A stretch of DNA of 64,000 nt. Source: a bacterium. GTDB lineage: Bacteria; Desulfobacterota; Deferrisomatia; Deferrisomatales; BM512. Position 1 is the first letter of the stretch. Every line of letters starts with the position of its first letter. Below the pieces are notes generated by a model. It was not told where the DNA came from and ran no database searches. It saw nothing but the letters and a program-made list of their open reading frames with translations. This document shows, piece after piece, positions 54,060 through 63,726 of this stretch. The position numbers and the translations under genes are program-made. The stretch is taken from the NCBI GenBank assembly GCA_004322275.1, contig SCTA01000035.1, positions 1 to 64,000 of the forward strand, written 5' to 3'.

Positions 54060-55295
54060 ATGTCCCGGCTGATGGGCTTTGAGCTCTGGATTGCCTACCG
54101 CTACATGCGGGTGCGGGCAAGAGAGATCTTCATAAAGCTCATTACCTGGCTCAGCGTGGGCGGCGTCGCGATAGGCGTGATGGCGCTCGTGGTTGTTCTG
54201 GCGGTGATGACCGGCTTTGAAAAGGACCTTCGCGAGAAGATAATCGGCGCGAATCCCCACGTTAAGATAACCGCCAAAGGCAAAGAGCTTAAAAACTACG
54301 AGGAGCTTGCGAAAGCGGCCCTTGAGGTTAAGGGCGTCAAGTCCGCCCGCCCCTACGTGGAGCGCAAGATGATGATCTCGACGAAGAAGAGCGCGAGGGG
54401 CGTCCTTCTTCGCGGGGTAAAGGCGGGAGCGGCAAGCGGCCTTCCCGACCTCGACAGGGTGGTCAACTCAACCGATCTTTCGGTCACGGCCGGGAGGGAA
54501 ATGGGGCCGGGGATACTCCTCGGCGCGGAGCTGGCGAAGAACCTCGGCGTGATGCAGGGCGACAAGGTGCGCGTCTTCAGCCCCGGCGGAGCGGAAACCC
54601 CTGCGGGGTTTCTGCCGAGGTTCCGGGTCTTCACCGTGGTTGAGACCTTCGTCACCGGCATGTACGAGTACGATTCGGCCTGGGTGCTTATCGATCTCGA
54701 CGAGGCGAGGGACTTTCTCCGCATGGAGGAAGGGGTCACGGGCATCGACATAAGGGTCGAGGAACCCGCGAACGCCGCCTCTCTGGCTCGCGCGATAGAG
54801 GGAAAGGCCGGAGGGGATTATCTGGTCAGGGACTGGATGGAGATGAACCGCTCCCTCTTCGGGGCGATGAAGCTTGAAAAGCTGACGATGTTTCTCGTGC
54901 TGGGGCTCATTATCGTCGTCGCCGCCTTCAACATCGCCTCCACGCTCATCATGGTGGTGATGGACAAGACGCGGGACATTGGAATACTGAAATCGATGGG
55001 CGCGTCGAAAAAGGCGATAATGCAGATATTCATGCTCAAGGGAGCCCTTATCGGCGTGACGGGAACCGTCCTTGGGGTTTTTCTGGGCGTATCCCTCGGG
55101 CTTTTGCTGAAGTCCACGAACATCCTCGGCCTGCCGCCGGACGTTTTTTACATGAGCGCGGTGCCGGTGGAGATGCAGGCCGGAACCATTGCGGTTATTG
55201 CCTTGTCCTCGGTTTTCGTCTGCCTTGCGGCTACCGTCTACCCCGCGTGGCAGGCAGCGAGGCTCGACCCGGTCGAAACCATCCGGTACGAGTGA
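54060..55295 (+). CDS. lolC: Lipoprotein-releasing ABC transporter permease LolC/E
   Basis: The 411-residue protein has an N-terminal membrane segment (about 25-50), a large periplasmic MacB-like domain (about 50-260) and three C-terminal segments with ASTLIMVVMDKTRDIGILKSMGAS, the FtsX/LolCE hallmark. With LolD it extracts outer-membrane lipoproteins and hands them to LolA. Only one permease gene is here, so it may form a homodimer (LolF style). It abuts lysS with no spacer. Confidence 0.93.
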   Translation: MSRLMGFELWIAYRYMRVRAREIFIKLITWLSVGGVAIGVMALVVVLAVMTGFEKDLREKIIGANPHVKITAKGKELKNYEELAKAALEVKGVKSARPYVERKMMISTKKSARGVLLRGVKAGAASGLPDLDRVVNSTDLSVTAGREMGPGILLGAELAKNLGVMQGDKVRVFSPGGAETPAGFLPRFRVFTVVETFVTGMYEYDSAWVLIDLDEARDFLRMEEGVTGIDIRVEEPANAASLARAIEGKAGGDYLVRDWMEMNRSLFGAMKLEKLTMFLVLGLIIVVAAFNIASTLIMVVMDKTRDIGILKSMGASKKAIMQIFMLKGALIGVTGTVLGVFLGVSLGLLLKSTNILGLPPDVFYMSAVPVEMQAGTIAVIALSSVFVCLAATVYPAWQAARLDPVETIRYE

Positions 55296-55314
55296 GCCAG
55301 GAAGGAAAGTTACG

Positions 55315-55992
55315 ATGGCCGTATTTAAAAAAGACAAGCCGGAATCAAAACTTACGCGCGAGGCGCCGCACGAGGTGGATTTCGAGGCTCTCGCCGGCAT
55401 CGATTACAAGACCCTCAAGGCTGTCGCGCAGACCTACGCCGACCCGGCCCTTCTCTACCGCCCGATCTCCCTCGTCCGCCCTCTCTTCCGCATGGAGGAG
55501 GGGCAGCTATTCCAGAACACCGAACGCCTCACGCTCGGCGAGGAAAACGGTGTCTGCGGCTCGCTGCCGGAGGGAATGGCTTCCTTTATCGACAGCGCCC
55601 TCCCCGTGGACAAGGAAGAGATAGGCAGGAGCTTTTCCCCCGTGTCGCTGCCCGTCGGGTCTCTGGTCTTTTCCGAGGACGATCCCGCGGCGTTTTTCTA
55701 CTTCGTAACGAGGGGGCATCTGGCCGTCTTCATAAAGGAGCCGGGCGGGGCGGAGCCGATAGAGCTTGAAACCCTCGGTTCGGGCGAGTTTTTCGGGGAA
55801 GAGGGGCTTTTGGGCCACAAGCACAGACCCTATACGGTGAGGGTCGTGGAAGACGCCCTGCTCATGCGGGCGGAAGTGGAAACGCTCAGGCAACTGGTCA
55901 ACAGAAGCGCCAGATTGATGGAAATCCTCTCCTCGGTCAGGGAGAGACGTGTCGCCTGCGCTATATCCAGGGTTTTGGGGAGAAATTCCTGA
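55315..55992 (+). CDS. Cyclic nucleotide-binding domain protein in lol operon
   Basis: From the ATG at 55315 (AGGAAGG upstream) this is a 225-residue soluble protein. The N-terminal 100 residues match nothing I recognise. The C-terminal half (about 105-210) is a cNMP-binding fold: GSLVFSEDDPAAFFYFVTRG, then the phosphate-binding cassette GEFFGEEGLLGHKHRPYTVRV with its Glu and Arg kept. No HTH follows, so it is not a CRP-type regulator. It sits between lolC and lolD, sharing a base with lolD, which suggests control of or association with lipoprotein export. Confidence 0.82.
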   Translation: MAVFKKDKPESKLTREAPHEVDFEALAGIDYKTLKAVAQTYADPALLYRPISLVRPLFRMEEGQLFQNTERLTLGEENGVCGSLPEGMASFIDSALPVDKEEIGRSFSPVSLPVGSLVFSEDDPAAFFYFVTRGHLAVFIKEPGGAEPIELETLGSGEFFGEEGLLGHKHRPYTVRVVEDALLMRAEVETLRQLVNRSARLMEILSSVRERRVACAISRVLGRNS

Positions 55993-56678
55993 TGGAAAAA
56001 TTTCTCAGGGTCTGCTGCCTGAAGAGGTCTTTCAGGCAGGGAGACACCTGTGTAGACGTTCTCAACGGAATCGATCTGGAGCTTCAAAAGGGCGAGCTTT
56101 TGTCGGTCGTCGGTCCCTCCGGCGCGGGCAAATCCACCTTTCTGCACATACTCGGAACCCTGGACCGGCCGACCTCGGGAAAGGTTCTCTTCGACGGCGA
56201 GGATGTCTTTGAAAGGCGGGATCAGGACCTGGCCGATTTCAGAAACCGGAAGATAGGATTTGTATTTCAGTTCCATCACCTGCTGCCTGAGTTCACCGCC
56301 CTTGAGAACGCCTCCATGCCCGCGAGGATAGCGGGTATGGAGCAGGGTGAGGCGGAGGCTTCGGCGAAGGAACTGCTCGACGGCGTCGGCCTCGGCCACA
56401 GGCTCCGCCACCGTCCCTCGGAACTCTCCGGCGGCGAGCAGCAGAGGGTGTCGCTGGCGCGGGCTCTGGTCATGAAACCTTCCCTTCTTCTCGCCGACGA
56501 GCCCACGGGGAATCTCGACCACGCCACCGGCAAGGTGGTGCAGGATCTGCTCCTTTACATGAACAGGTGTTACGGCGTCACTCTGGTTGTCGCGACCCAC
56601 AATCTCGAACTTGCGGCCGAGACCGACAGGGTGCTTACGATAGAAGACGGAAGAGTCGTGAAAGAAGTGATAAATTGA
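55992..56678 (+). CDS. lolD: Lipoprotein-releasing ABC transporter ATPase
   Basis: The 228-residue ATPase has Walker A GPSGAGKST, Q-loop FVFQFHHLLPEFTALEN, which is typical of LolD, signature LSGGEQQRVSLARAL, Walker B LLLADEPTGNLD and the switch His in VATHNLEL. It powers lipoprotein release with LolC. ATG overlaps the upstream stop (TGATG); its stop overlaps the bamA TTG. Confidence 0.96.
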   Translation: MEKFLRVCCLKRSFRQGDTCVDVLNGIDLELQKGELLSVVGPSGAGKSTFLHILGTLDRPTSGKVLFDGEDVFERRDQDLADFRNRKIGFVFQFHHLLPEFTALENASMPARIAGMEQGEAEASAKELLDGVGLGHRLRHRPSELSGGEQQRVSLARALVMKPSLLLADEPTGNLDHATGKVVQDLLLYMNRCYGVTLVVATHNLELAAETDRVLTIEDGRVVKEVIN

Positions 56679-58960
56679 TAAAAACCGGATTTCGTTTACT
56701 TGCCGTTCTGCTCCTTTTGGGGCTGGCGACGTTTGCCGCGGCCCAGGAGACCGTGCCTTCGGTTACGATAAAGGGACTCCTCCGGCTCGAAGAGACGCCT
56801 CTTTTGTCTACGCTAAAGACCGTCGCGGGGAGCGCCTACGACGAGGCGAACCTCAGGGACGACATAAAGGCGCTTTACGACACAGGCAATTTCGATACGG
56901 TCGCGGCCTCTCTGGAAAGCGACGGCAGCGTCTCCTTCATCGTGATCGAAAAGCCCGCCCTTCACGACTGGTCCCTGGAGGGGGACGACCAGATCAAGGA
57001 AGAGGATGTCGAAAAGGAGTTGCCCCTAAAGACAGGCGAGCTTATCAAGCGCGGAATGGTCGAGCAGTCCGAGGAGATTTTGCGCAGGAAGTACTTTGAG
57101 AAAGGATACTACCTTTGCAGGATCACCCCGGAGATTAAAAAGATAGAGGACGGCAAGAACAGGGCCGACCTCGTTTTTCGCGTAAAGAGGGGGGAAAAGG
57201 TCCAGGTCCGGAAGATAAACCTGCCGGGAGTCTCGCCAGAGGACGAAAAGGCCCTGCGCGACGGAATGCTCCTTCCGGAGGAAGGATTCTGGAGCTGGCT
57301 CACCACGTCCGCCTCCTTCAGCAAAGAGCAGCTCGACAGGGATGTCGAGTGGATAAATTACTACTACGCCGATCAGGGCTACGCCGAGGCGAGGGTAGAC
57401 AAGCCGGTGGTCGAGCTGACCCCCGACATGCGCTACGTAAGGGTCGATATTCCCATAACCCCCGGCCGTCTTTACGACATCGGGGTTGTCTCCTTTTCAG
57501 GCGATTCGCAGTTTGAAGAGGCGAAGCTGCGCGAGGCGGCCGCGCTCAAAACAGGTGAGCGGTTCAGCTCCAAAAATCTGCGCGAGGCTATGTGGAGGCT
57601 GGAAGAACTCCATACCGACGAGGGCTACGCCTTCGCCAGGGCGAGGCCGCAGGTCGAACTTGACCGTGAAAAACTGCTTGTGAAGGTGAATTTCGCCATC
57701 GAAAAGGGCGACAGGTACACGATCGGAAGAATCGACGTGCTCGGAAACACCATTTCGAGGGATCGCGTGCTCCGGCGCGAATTCGAGATCGCCGAAGGCG
57801 AAATATACAAGGGCAGCGCCATCAAGGACGCCCAGAAGAGAATAAACCGGCTCGGCTTTTTTGAATCCGTCGACATGGACCTGCGCCGCAGGCCGGGGAC
57901 CTCTCTTATAGACGTGGAGGTCAAGGTAAAGGAGCAGCCCACCGGCACGATAAGCGCGGGCGGCGGCTACTCCACCGTGGACGGTATTTACGGCATGATA
58001 AACCTGAGCCAGAGAAATCTTTTCGGCTACGGCTACCAGCTCTCCCTGAATGGAATGTTCGGCGTCGAGAACGAGAACTACACGCTCTCCTTCTCCAACC
58101 CGAGGGTCTATGACAGCAAGGTATATGCTGGCCTCGATCTCTACAAGAATTACAAGGAGTACTCGGAGTTTATCCGGAAATCCTACGGTTTCAGCCTGAA
58201 AACGGGTCTTTCCTTCAACGACGAGTGGAGCTCCCGGATATCCTATTCGCTCGACAATTCGGAGGTTTACGATGTCTGCACCCAGAGCGAGTACGACGCG
58301 GGAACCTGCACAGATCCCGCTTCTCTCAGCGTGCAGGAGCAGGAGGGCACCATTATCACCTCCTCCGTAACGCCCTCGATAACCTACGACACCAGAGACA
58401 ATTACTGGGAGGCGACGAAGGGCGTAAACGTAAAGCTGGCGGCGGAGCTTGCGGGCGGGCCTATGGGTTTCGATTCCGATTACCTGAAGACCAATCTGGA
58501 CGCAAAAAAGTACTGGCCCGGCCCCTTCGATTCGGTCTTTACGGTCGAGGGACACGGAGCCCACATTAAAAGCCTGAGCGACGAGGAGGTGCCGATTTAC
58601 GAGCGCTTTGCTCTGGGCGGGATGTATACTATCCGCGGTTTCGGCTACCGCTCCATCGGTCCGAGAGACGAGGCCACCGGAGAGGTTCTCGGAGGCGACA
58701 AATACGTTCAGTTCAACGCGGAGTGTTTGTACCCGCTGGTAAAAGAGGCGAAACTCAAGCTGGTCTTCTTTGTGGACGCGGGCAACGTCTGGGACATCGG
58801 GGAGGATTTTTTCGCTTCGCGCCTTCGCATGTCCACCGGCGCGGGTTTCAGATGGTTTTCGCCGATGGGGCCGCTTCGGCTGGAGTACGGCCGGATAATC
58901 GACGGAATGGAAGGAAGCGGAGACTCCCGCTGGGATTTCAGCATCGGCGGATTCTTTTAA
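56675..58960 (+). CDS. bamA: Outer membrane protein assembly factor BamA
   Basis: BamA folds and inserts outer-membrane beta-barrels. The 761-residue protein has a signal peptide (about 1-23, FAAAQ), five POTRA domains (about 25-420; PSVTIKGLLRLEETPLLS, GRLYDIGVVSFSGDS, RYTIGRIDVLGNT) and a C-terminal Omp85 barrel with GMYTIRGFGYRSIGPRD (the conserved RGF motif) ending in SIGGFF with the terminal aromatic. TTG start overlaps lolD. Lipoprotein and barrel assembly are thus in one operon. Confidence 0.97.
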   Translation: MIKTGFRLLAVLLLLGLATFAAAQETVPSVTIKGLLRLEETPLLSTLKTVAGSAYDEANLRDDIKALYDTGNFDTVAASLESDGSVSFIVIEKPALHDWSLEGDDQIKEEDVEKELPLKTGELIKRGMVEQSEEILRRKYFEKGYYLCRITPEIKKIEDGKNRADLVFRVKRGEKVQVRKINLPGVSPEDEKALRDGMLLPEEGFWSWLTTSASFSKEQLDRDVEWINYYYADQGYAEARVDKPVVELTPDMRYVRVDIPITPGRLYDIGVVSFSGDSQFEEAKLREAAALKTGERFSSKNLREAMWRLEELHTDEGYAFARARPQVELDREKLLVKVNFAIEKGDRYTIGRIDVLGNTISRDRVLRREFEIAEGEIYKGSAIKDAQKRINRLGFFESVDMDLRRRPGTSLIDVEVKVKEQPTGTISAGGGYSTVDGIYGMINLSQRNLFGYGYQLSLNGMFGVENENYTLSFSNPRVYDSKVYAGLDLYKNYKEYSEFIRKSYGFSLKTGLSFNDEWSSRISYSLDNSEVYDVCTQSEYDAGTCTDPASLSVQEQEGTIITSSVTPSITYDTRDNYWEATKGVNVKLAAELAGGPMGFDSDYLKTNLDAKKYWPGPFDSVFTVEGHGAHIKSLSDEEVPIYERFALGGMYTIRGFGYRSIGPRDEATGEVLGGDKYVQFNAECLYPLVKEAKLKLVFFVDAGNVWDIGEDFFASRLRMSTGAGFRWFSPMGPLRLEYGRIIDGMEGSGDSRWDFSIGGFF

Positions 58961-58984
58961 AACGCGAAAAGACGGAGATTTCCC

Positions 58985-59518
58985 ATGAAGAAAACAACAC
59001 TGGCAATCGTTTTGGCGGTCTTTCTCGCCGCTTTGCTGTCAACGGCGGGGTATTGCGAATCCCAGAAAATCGCCGTGGTCGATTTCGAGAAGTGCCTGAC
59101 CAAGTCGAAGAAGGGCGCTCGCCTCGGCGGCGAATTTCGGGCCAAACGGGACGCGATAGCCAAGAAAATCACCCTGAAAGAAGACGAGCTCAAGAAGATG
59201 ATCGCCGACTATGAAAAGCAGTCGCCGCTCATGTCCGCCGAGGCAAAGTCCGCGAAAAAAAGCGAGTTCGAGAAGAAAAAGGCCGAGTACCAGAGCGAGG
59301 TCGAATCCGCCGACAAGCTTATGCGCCAGTCCGGCGAAGAACTGACCTCACTGGTCTTCAAGGACCTCGAAGGGATAATAAAGGATCTCGCAAAGAAAGA
59401 GGGGTACAGCCTTATCCTCAACAGCTCCGGTGTCTGGGTGCTCTACTATCAGGACGCCCTCGATGTCACCGCCGAGGTCATACGTCTTTACGACGAAAAG
59501 GCGGCGGCTGAAAAGTGA
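58985..59518 (+). CDS. skp: Periplasmic chaperone Skp/OmpH
   Basis: This 177-residue protein has a signal peptide (about 1-24, STAGYCES), the OmpH opening KIAVVDFEKCLTKSKKG, a long helical tentacle region (about 45-120) and the closing KEGYSLILNSSGVWVLYY. Skp trimers hold unfolded outer-membrane proteins for BamA, encoded just upstream. Its stop overlaps the lpxD GTG. Confidence 0.93.
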   Translation: MKKTTLAIVLAVFLAALLSTAGYCESQKIAVVDFEKCLTKSKKGARLGGEFRAKRDAIAKKITLKEDELKKMIADYEKQSPLMSAEAKSAKKSEFEKKKAEYQSEVESADKLMRQSGEELTSLVFKDLEGIIKDLAKKEGYSLILNSSGVWVLYYQDALDVTAEVIRLYDEKAAAEK

Positions 59519-60579
59519 GCGGAGTAAGACTGACTCTCAGAGAACTCGCGGAGCTTTTAAAGGCCGAACTCGCCGGCGACGGGGAGATTGCGGTCACCGG
59601 CGTTTCCACCCTCGGAGAGGCGGGTCCGGAGGAGATATCCTTCCTCGCGAACAGAAAATACCGCCCGGCCCTCGAATCCACGAGGGCGGGAGCGGTTATC
59701 GTCTCCCCGGAGGACCGGGTAGAGGGTAAAAACCTTCTCGTCTCCAAAAATCCCTACCTCGCCTTTGCGCGGGCGGTGAAGCTGTTCAATCCGCCCTCCC
59801 ATCCCGGCAACGGGGTGAGCGGCGAGGCGTTTATCGCCAAAAACGTCACTCTCGGCGAGGGGGTGAACGTAATGGCGGGCGCGCACGTGGAAGAGGGCGC
59901 CGTCGTCGGTCCCCGCACCGTAATCTACCCCGGCGCGTATCTCGGGAAAGAGGCGAAAACGGGTTCCGACTGCATCCTCTACTCCAACGTTACGGTGAGG
60001 GAGAGGTGCATCCTCGGCGACCGCGTGATACTGCAGCCGGGAGTGGTCATAGGGGCCGACGGCTTCGGCTACGCCACCGGCCCCGAGGGCCACGAAAAGA
60101 TTCCCCAGATAGGCATCGTCCGGTTGATGGACGACGTCGAGGTGGGGGCGGGCTCCACGATAGACCGGGCCGCGCTGGGGGAGACGCTTGTCGGCAGGGG
60201 AACAAAGATCGACAATCTGGTGATGGTCGCCCACAACGTGACTATCGGAGAGCACTGCTTCATCGTCTCCCAGACGGGGATAAGCGGCTCGACCAAAATC
60301 GGCGATTACGTCGTTCTCGCCGGTCAGACCGGCGTTGCGGGCCACATAGAGATAGGCGACAAGGTCATCGCCTCGGGGAGGGCCGGGCTGACCAATTCCG
60401 TCGAAACCGGCTCCCACGTCGCCGGAATGCCGCCCCAGCCCCACAGGGAATGGCTGAGGACGATGGGCGCTTACAAGAAGCTCCCCGAAATGTACAAAAA
60501 CCTGAAAGAACTTGAAAAAAGGCTTAAAAGCCTTGAGGAAGATATGAAGTGCGTCAAACCGCCGGAGGACCCCCAATGA
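59515..60579 (+). CDS. lpxD: UDP-3-O-(3-hydroxyacyl)glucosamine N-acyltransferase
   Basis: LpxD adds the second acyl chain in lipid A synthesis. The 354-residue protein has an N-terminal uridine-binding domain (about 1-100, EEISFLANRKYRPAL), a hexapeptide-repeat left-handed beta-helix (about 105-310), the catalytic His in LVMVAHNVTIGEHC and a C-terminal coiled coil. GTG start overlapping skp; its stop overlaps fabZ. Confidence 0.97.
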   Translation: MSGVRLTLRELAELLKAELAGDGEIAVTGVSTLGEAGPEEISFLANRKYRPALESTRAGAVIVSPEDRVEGKNLLVSKNPYLAFARAVKLFNPPSHPGNGVSGEAFIAKNVTLGEGVNVMAGAHVEEGAVVGPRTVIYPGAYLGKEAKTGSDCILYSNVTVRERCILGDRVILQPGVVIGADGFGYATGPEGHEKIPQIGIVRLMDDVEVGAGSTIDRAALGETLVGRGTKIDNLVMVAHNVTIGEHCFIVSQTGISGSTKIGDYVVLAGQTGVAGHIEIGDKVIASGRAGLTNSVETGSHVAGMPPQPHREWLRTMGAYKKLPEMYKNLKELEKRLKSLEEDMKCVKPPEDPQ

Positions 60580-61034
60580 TGGACATCAGAAAAATAATGG
60601 AGATGATTCCCCATAGATATCCGTTTCTGCTCGTTGACAGGGTGGTCGAGATGGAAAAGGGGAAGTCGATAAGCGTTATAAAGTGCGTGAGCATAAACGA
60701 GCCTTTTTTCCAGGGGCATTTTCCGGGTCTTCCGATAATGCCGGGGGTTCTGATCGTAGAGGCGATGGCGCAGGCCGGGGGACTTCTCGCGATTGCCTCC
60801 GAAGAGGAGAGCGATACCAACGACAAGCTCTTCCTGTTTCGGAGCATCGAAAAGGCGAAGTTCAGAAAGACAGTCGTTCCGGGGGACGTGCTTCACCTTA
60901 ACGCGAAGATAATCAAGCGCAGAGGCGGGTTCATGACCTTCGAGTGCAAGGCTCTCGTCGACGGGGAAGTCGCCGCGGAGGCGGAGGTTTCCGCTCTCAT
61001 GACCGACAAGGCGAGGGGGGAAGAGATAGTATGA
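60576..61034 (+). CDS. fabZ: 3-hydroxyacyl-ACP dehydratase FabZ
   Basis: FabZ dehydrates 3-hydroxyacyl-ACP in fatty acid synthesis and competes with LpxA/LpxD for that substrate. The 152-residue hotdog-fold enzyme has catalytic His and Glu in GHFPGLPIMPGVLIVEAMAQ, opening with MEMIPHRYPFLLVDRV. GGAGG lies upstream; either of two adjacent ATG codons could start. It overlaps lpxD and lpxA. Confidence 0.97.
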   Translation: MMDIRKIMEMIPHRYPFLLVDRVVEMEKGKSISVIKCVSINEPFFQGHFPGLPIMPGVLIVEAMAQAGGLLAIASEEESDTNDKLFLFRSIEKAKFRKTVVPGDVLHLNAKIIKRRGGFMTFECKALVDGEVAAEAEVSALMTDKARGEEIV

Positions 61035-61804
61035 TTGATCCAAGAGCCGTTATCCACGAGGGAGCGAAACTGCACCCGACGGTAAAGGTCGGGCCTTTCG
61101 CGGTAATAGGACCTAACGTCGAGATCGGCGAGTCCACCGAGGTCGGCGCGGCGGCCATCATCGACGGCTACACCACCATCGGGGCTATGAACAGGATTTT
61201 CCCCCACGCAGCGGTGGGGCTGGAGCCGCAGGACCTGAAATTCAAGGGCGAAAAAACCCTGCTCACTATCGGCGACAGGAACGTCATCCGCGAATTCGCC
61301 ACGATGAACCCCGGCACCCTCGGCGGGGGAGGGATAACGAAGGTCGGCAGCGACTGCCTCTTTATGACTTACTCCCACGTCGCCCACGACTGCACTGTGG
61401 GCAACCACGTCATACTGGCCAACGCCGCCACCCTGGCGGGCCACGTCGAGGTGGAGGATTACGTCATACTGGGCGGGCTTTCCGGGGTCCACCAGTTTTC
61501 GAGGCTCGGGCAGCACTGTATAATCGGGGGCGGCTCCGTCGTCGTCATGGACGTGCCGCCCTTCGTCACCGCCGCCGGAAACCGGGCAAGGCTCTCGGGG
61601 CTGAATCTCGTCGGGCTTAAGAGGCGCGAATTTTCCGAGGAGTCGATAAAGGCTATACGCACGGCTTACCGCCTTCTCTTTCAGGGCTCCGACACCCTGA
61701 CTAAGGCCATAGAAAAATTAAAGTCCATGGAAGAATTCACCCACGCTGAGGTAAGGACTTTCGTGGAGTTTCTGGAGAAGAGCCAGAGGGGAGTGACACG
61801 CTGA
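61031..61804 (+). CDS. lpxA: UDP-N-acetylglucosamine O-acyltransferase
   Basis: LpxA adds the first acyl chain of lipid A. From the ATG at 61031 the protein is 257 residues: a left-handed beta-helix (about 1-180) with catalytic His in FMTYSHVAHDC, the VHQFSRLGQHCIIGGGS segment, and a C-terminal helical domain (LNLVGLKRREFS). Length is close to the usual 262. A longer reading from 60944 lies within fabZ and was rejected. Confidence 0.97.
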   Translation: MIDPRAVIHEGAKLHPTVKVGPFAVIGPNVEIGESTEVGAAAIIDGYTTIGAMNRIFPHAAVGLEPQDLKFKGEKTLLTIGDRNVIREFATMNPGTLGGGGITKVGSDCLFMTYSHVAHDCTVGNHVILANAATLAGHVEVEDYVILGGLSGVHQFSRLGQHCIIGGGSVVVMDVPPFVTAAGNRARLSGLNLVGLKRREFSEESIKAIRTAYRLLFQGSDTLTKAIEKLKSMEEFTHAEVRTFVEFLEKSQRGVTR

Positions 61805-62604
61805 TGTCGAAGATAGGCATCATTGCAGGAGCGGGCGAATTTCCGCTCATTCTAGTGAGAAAGTGCATTGAAAAGGGGGTGGAGCCCGTCGTCGTCGCGA
61901 TAAAGGAGGAGGCGGACGAATCCCTGAACGAGCTTGTGGACGGGGTCTTCTGGCAGCCGGTGGGCAAGGTGGGCAAGATTCTGAAGTTTCTGCGCACCGC
62001 CGGAGTATCGGAAGCCATAGCCGCGGGCAAAGTCAACAAGATGCGCATCTTCCGCGACATCAAGCCCGATCTGACCGCCATGCGCCTTCTCTGGTCCCTG
62101 CGCGACCGCAAGGACGACACGATCATGAACAAGGTCGCCGATCTGCTTGCCGGGGAAGGGGTCACCCTACTTCCCCAAACGAAGTTCATGGAGGATTACC
62201 TTCCTGAGCCGGAGGTTTTCACCAAGCGCACTCCCACCGAAGAAGAAAAATCCGACATAGAATTCGGTTTTCACATGGCGAAGGAGATAGGGAGCCTCGA
62301 CATCGGGCAGACCGTCATCGTGAAAAGGCGCGCAGTTCTGGCCGTCGAGGCCATCGAGGGCACGGATTCCTGCATCCTTCGCGGAGGCTCCCTCGGCAAC
62401 GGGGACGTGGTGGTGATAAAGGTCTCGAAGCCCAATCAGGATCTGCGCTTCGACGTGCCCGCCATCGGGCTCCAGACGATTAAGTCCTGTATCGACGCAA
62501 GGGCGAAGATACTGGCCATCGAGGCGAGAAAGACCTTCTTTTTCCAGAAGACGGAATCGGTCCGTCTGGCGAACAGGCACAATATCTCGATAGTTTCCTT
62601 CTAG
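61804..62604 (+). CDS. lpxI: UDP-2,3-diacylglucosamine pyrophosphatase LpxI
   Basis: LpxI cleaves UDP-2,3-diacylglucosamine to lipid X, replacing LpxH in many Deltaproteobacteria and Alphaproteobacteria. The 266-residue protein (DUF1009) opens with IGIIAGAGEFPLILV, has AGKVNKMRIF, DIGQTVIVKRRAVLAVEAIEGTD and QDLRFDVPAIGLQTI. It shares one base with the lpxA stop and precedes lpxB, which fits pathway order. Confidence 0.95.
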   Translation: MSKIGIIAGAGEFPLILVRKCIEKGVEPVVVAIKEEADESLNELVDGVFWQPVGKVGKILKFLRTAGVSEAIAAGKVNKMRIFRDIKPDLTAMRLLWSLRDRKDDTIMNKVADLLAGEGVTLLPQTKFMEDYLPEPEVFTKRTPTEEEKSDIEFGFHMAKEIGSLDIGQTVIVKRRAVLAVEAIEGTDSCILRGGSLGNGDVVVIKVSKPNQDLRFDVPAIGLQTIKSCIDARAKILAIEARKTFFFQKTESVRLANRHNISIVSF

Positions 62605-62619
62605 GGCGAAACACGAAAG

Positions 62620-63726
62620 ATGGCGCGAATAGCAGTGGTGGCCGGGGAGACCTCGGGTGACATCCACGCCGGAAACCTGGTTTCAAGGCTGCTTGAGATG
62701 CGCCCGGAGCTTGAGGTGACAGCCATAGGCGGCGACCGCCTGGAGAAGGCCGGGGCGAGGATTCTCAGCCGTTACTCGGAGATATCCGCTATGGGCATCT
62801 TTGAGGTCGCTGAAAAGCTCCCCGCCCTCCGAAGGGCGAAAAAGACGATGCTGGCCCTCTTCCGGGAAAATCCCCCGGATCTCTTTCTCCCAGTCGATTT
62901 CGGCGGCTTCAACCTTATGCTGGCCAGAGAAGCCAAAAAAGCCCGCGTGCCGGTAATCTACTTCATTCCCCCGAAGGCGTGGGCGTGGGGAAGCTCCAGA
63001 ATCGAAAAGGTCAGAGGTTGCTGCGACCACCTTCTGGCGATACTCCCCTTCGAGGAGGATTTCTGGCGGAAAAACGGGGTTTCGTGCGACTACGTCGGCT
63101 CCCCGGTTCTTGACCACCTCCAAAAGAGAAGTTTTTCCCCCGAGCCGGATCTGATCGGCCTTCTCCCCGGCTCCAGAAAGAGCGAGATAACCCGCATCTG
63201 GCCCCACCTTCTGGAGGCCGCGCGGATAATCTCAAGGGAAAGAAAGGTAAGGTTCGCGGTCCCTCTGGCGGAGGGTCTCGACCGGAGACTCCTTTCCTAC
63301 GGAAACGCCAAGGGGCTTTCACTGGAGATCTGCGAGGGCAGGGCGCAGGAGGTGATGGAGCGGTCGAGAGTCTGCCTCGTGGCCTCCGGCACAGCCACCC
63401 TCGAGTGCGCGCTGGTCGGTACCCCGATGGTAGTGGTCTACCGGGCGAACCCCGTTTCCCTGCTTATCGCCCGGAGATTTATCACCACCCCCTTCGTCGC
63501 CCTTCCGAACCTCATAGCGGGAAGGGAAATAGTGCCGGAACTCGTCCAGAAACCGGCTGAAGAGACCGCCCTGGCCGCGCTCGAAATCCTGGACGAGGGC
63601 GAGAAAAGGGAAGCGATGCAAAGGGGCCTCGAAACCGTCAGGGAAAGAATAGGCGAGCCCGGGGCGAGCGAGCGGGCCGCAAGGATAATCCTTCAGAGGA
63701 TGGGGCTTGCCCCGGTTGGAGGCTGA
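62620..63726 (+). CDS. lpxB: Lipid-A-disaccharide synthase
   Basis: LpxB joins lipid X to UDP-diacylglucosamine to form the lipid A disaccharide, at the inner membrane. The 368-residue GT19 protein has VVAGETSGDIHAGNLV, PVDFGGFNLMLAREAKK, VIYFIPPKAWAWGSSRI, LLPGSRKSEI and ASGTATLECALVGTPMVVVYR. Length is normal. msbA begins directly after its stop. Confidence 0.97.
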   Translation: MARIAVVAGETSGDIHAGNLVSRLLEMRPELEVTAIGGDRLEKAGARILSRYSEISAMGIFEVAEKLPALRRAKKTMLALFRENPPDLFLPVDFGGFNLMLAREAKKARVPVIYFIPPKAWAWGSSRIEKVRGCCDHLLAILPFEEDFWRKNGVSCDYVGSPVLDHLQKRSFSPEPDLIGLLPGSRKSEITRIWPHLLEAARIISRERKVRFAVPLAEGLDRRLLSYGNAKGLSLEICEGRAQEVMERSRVCLVASGTATLECALVGTPMVVVYRANPVSLLIARRFITTPFVALPNLIAGREIVPELVQKPAEETALAALEILDEGEKREAMQRGLETVRERIGEPGASERAARIILQRMGLAPVGG

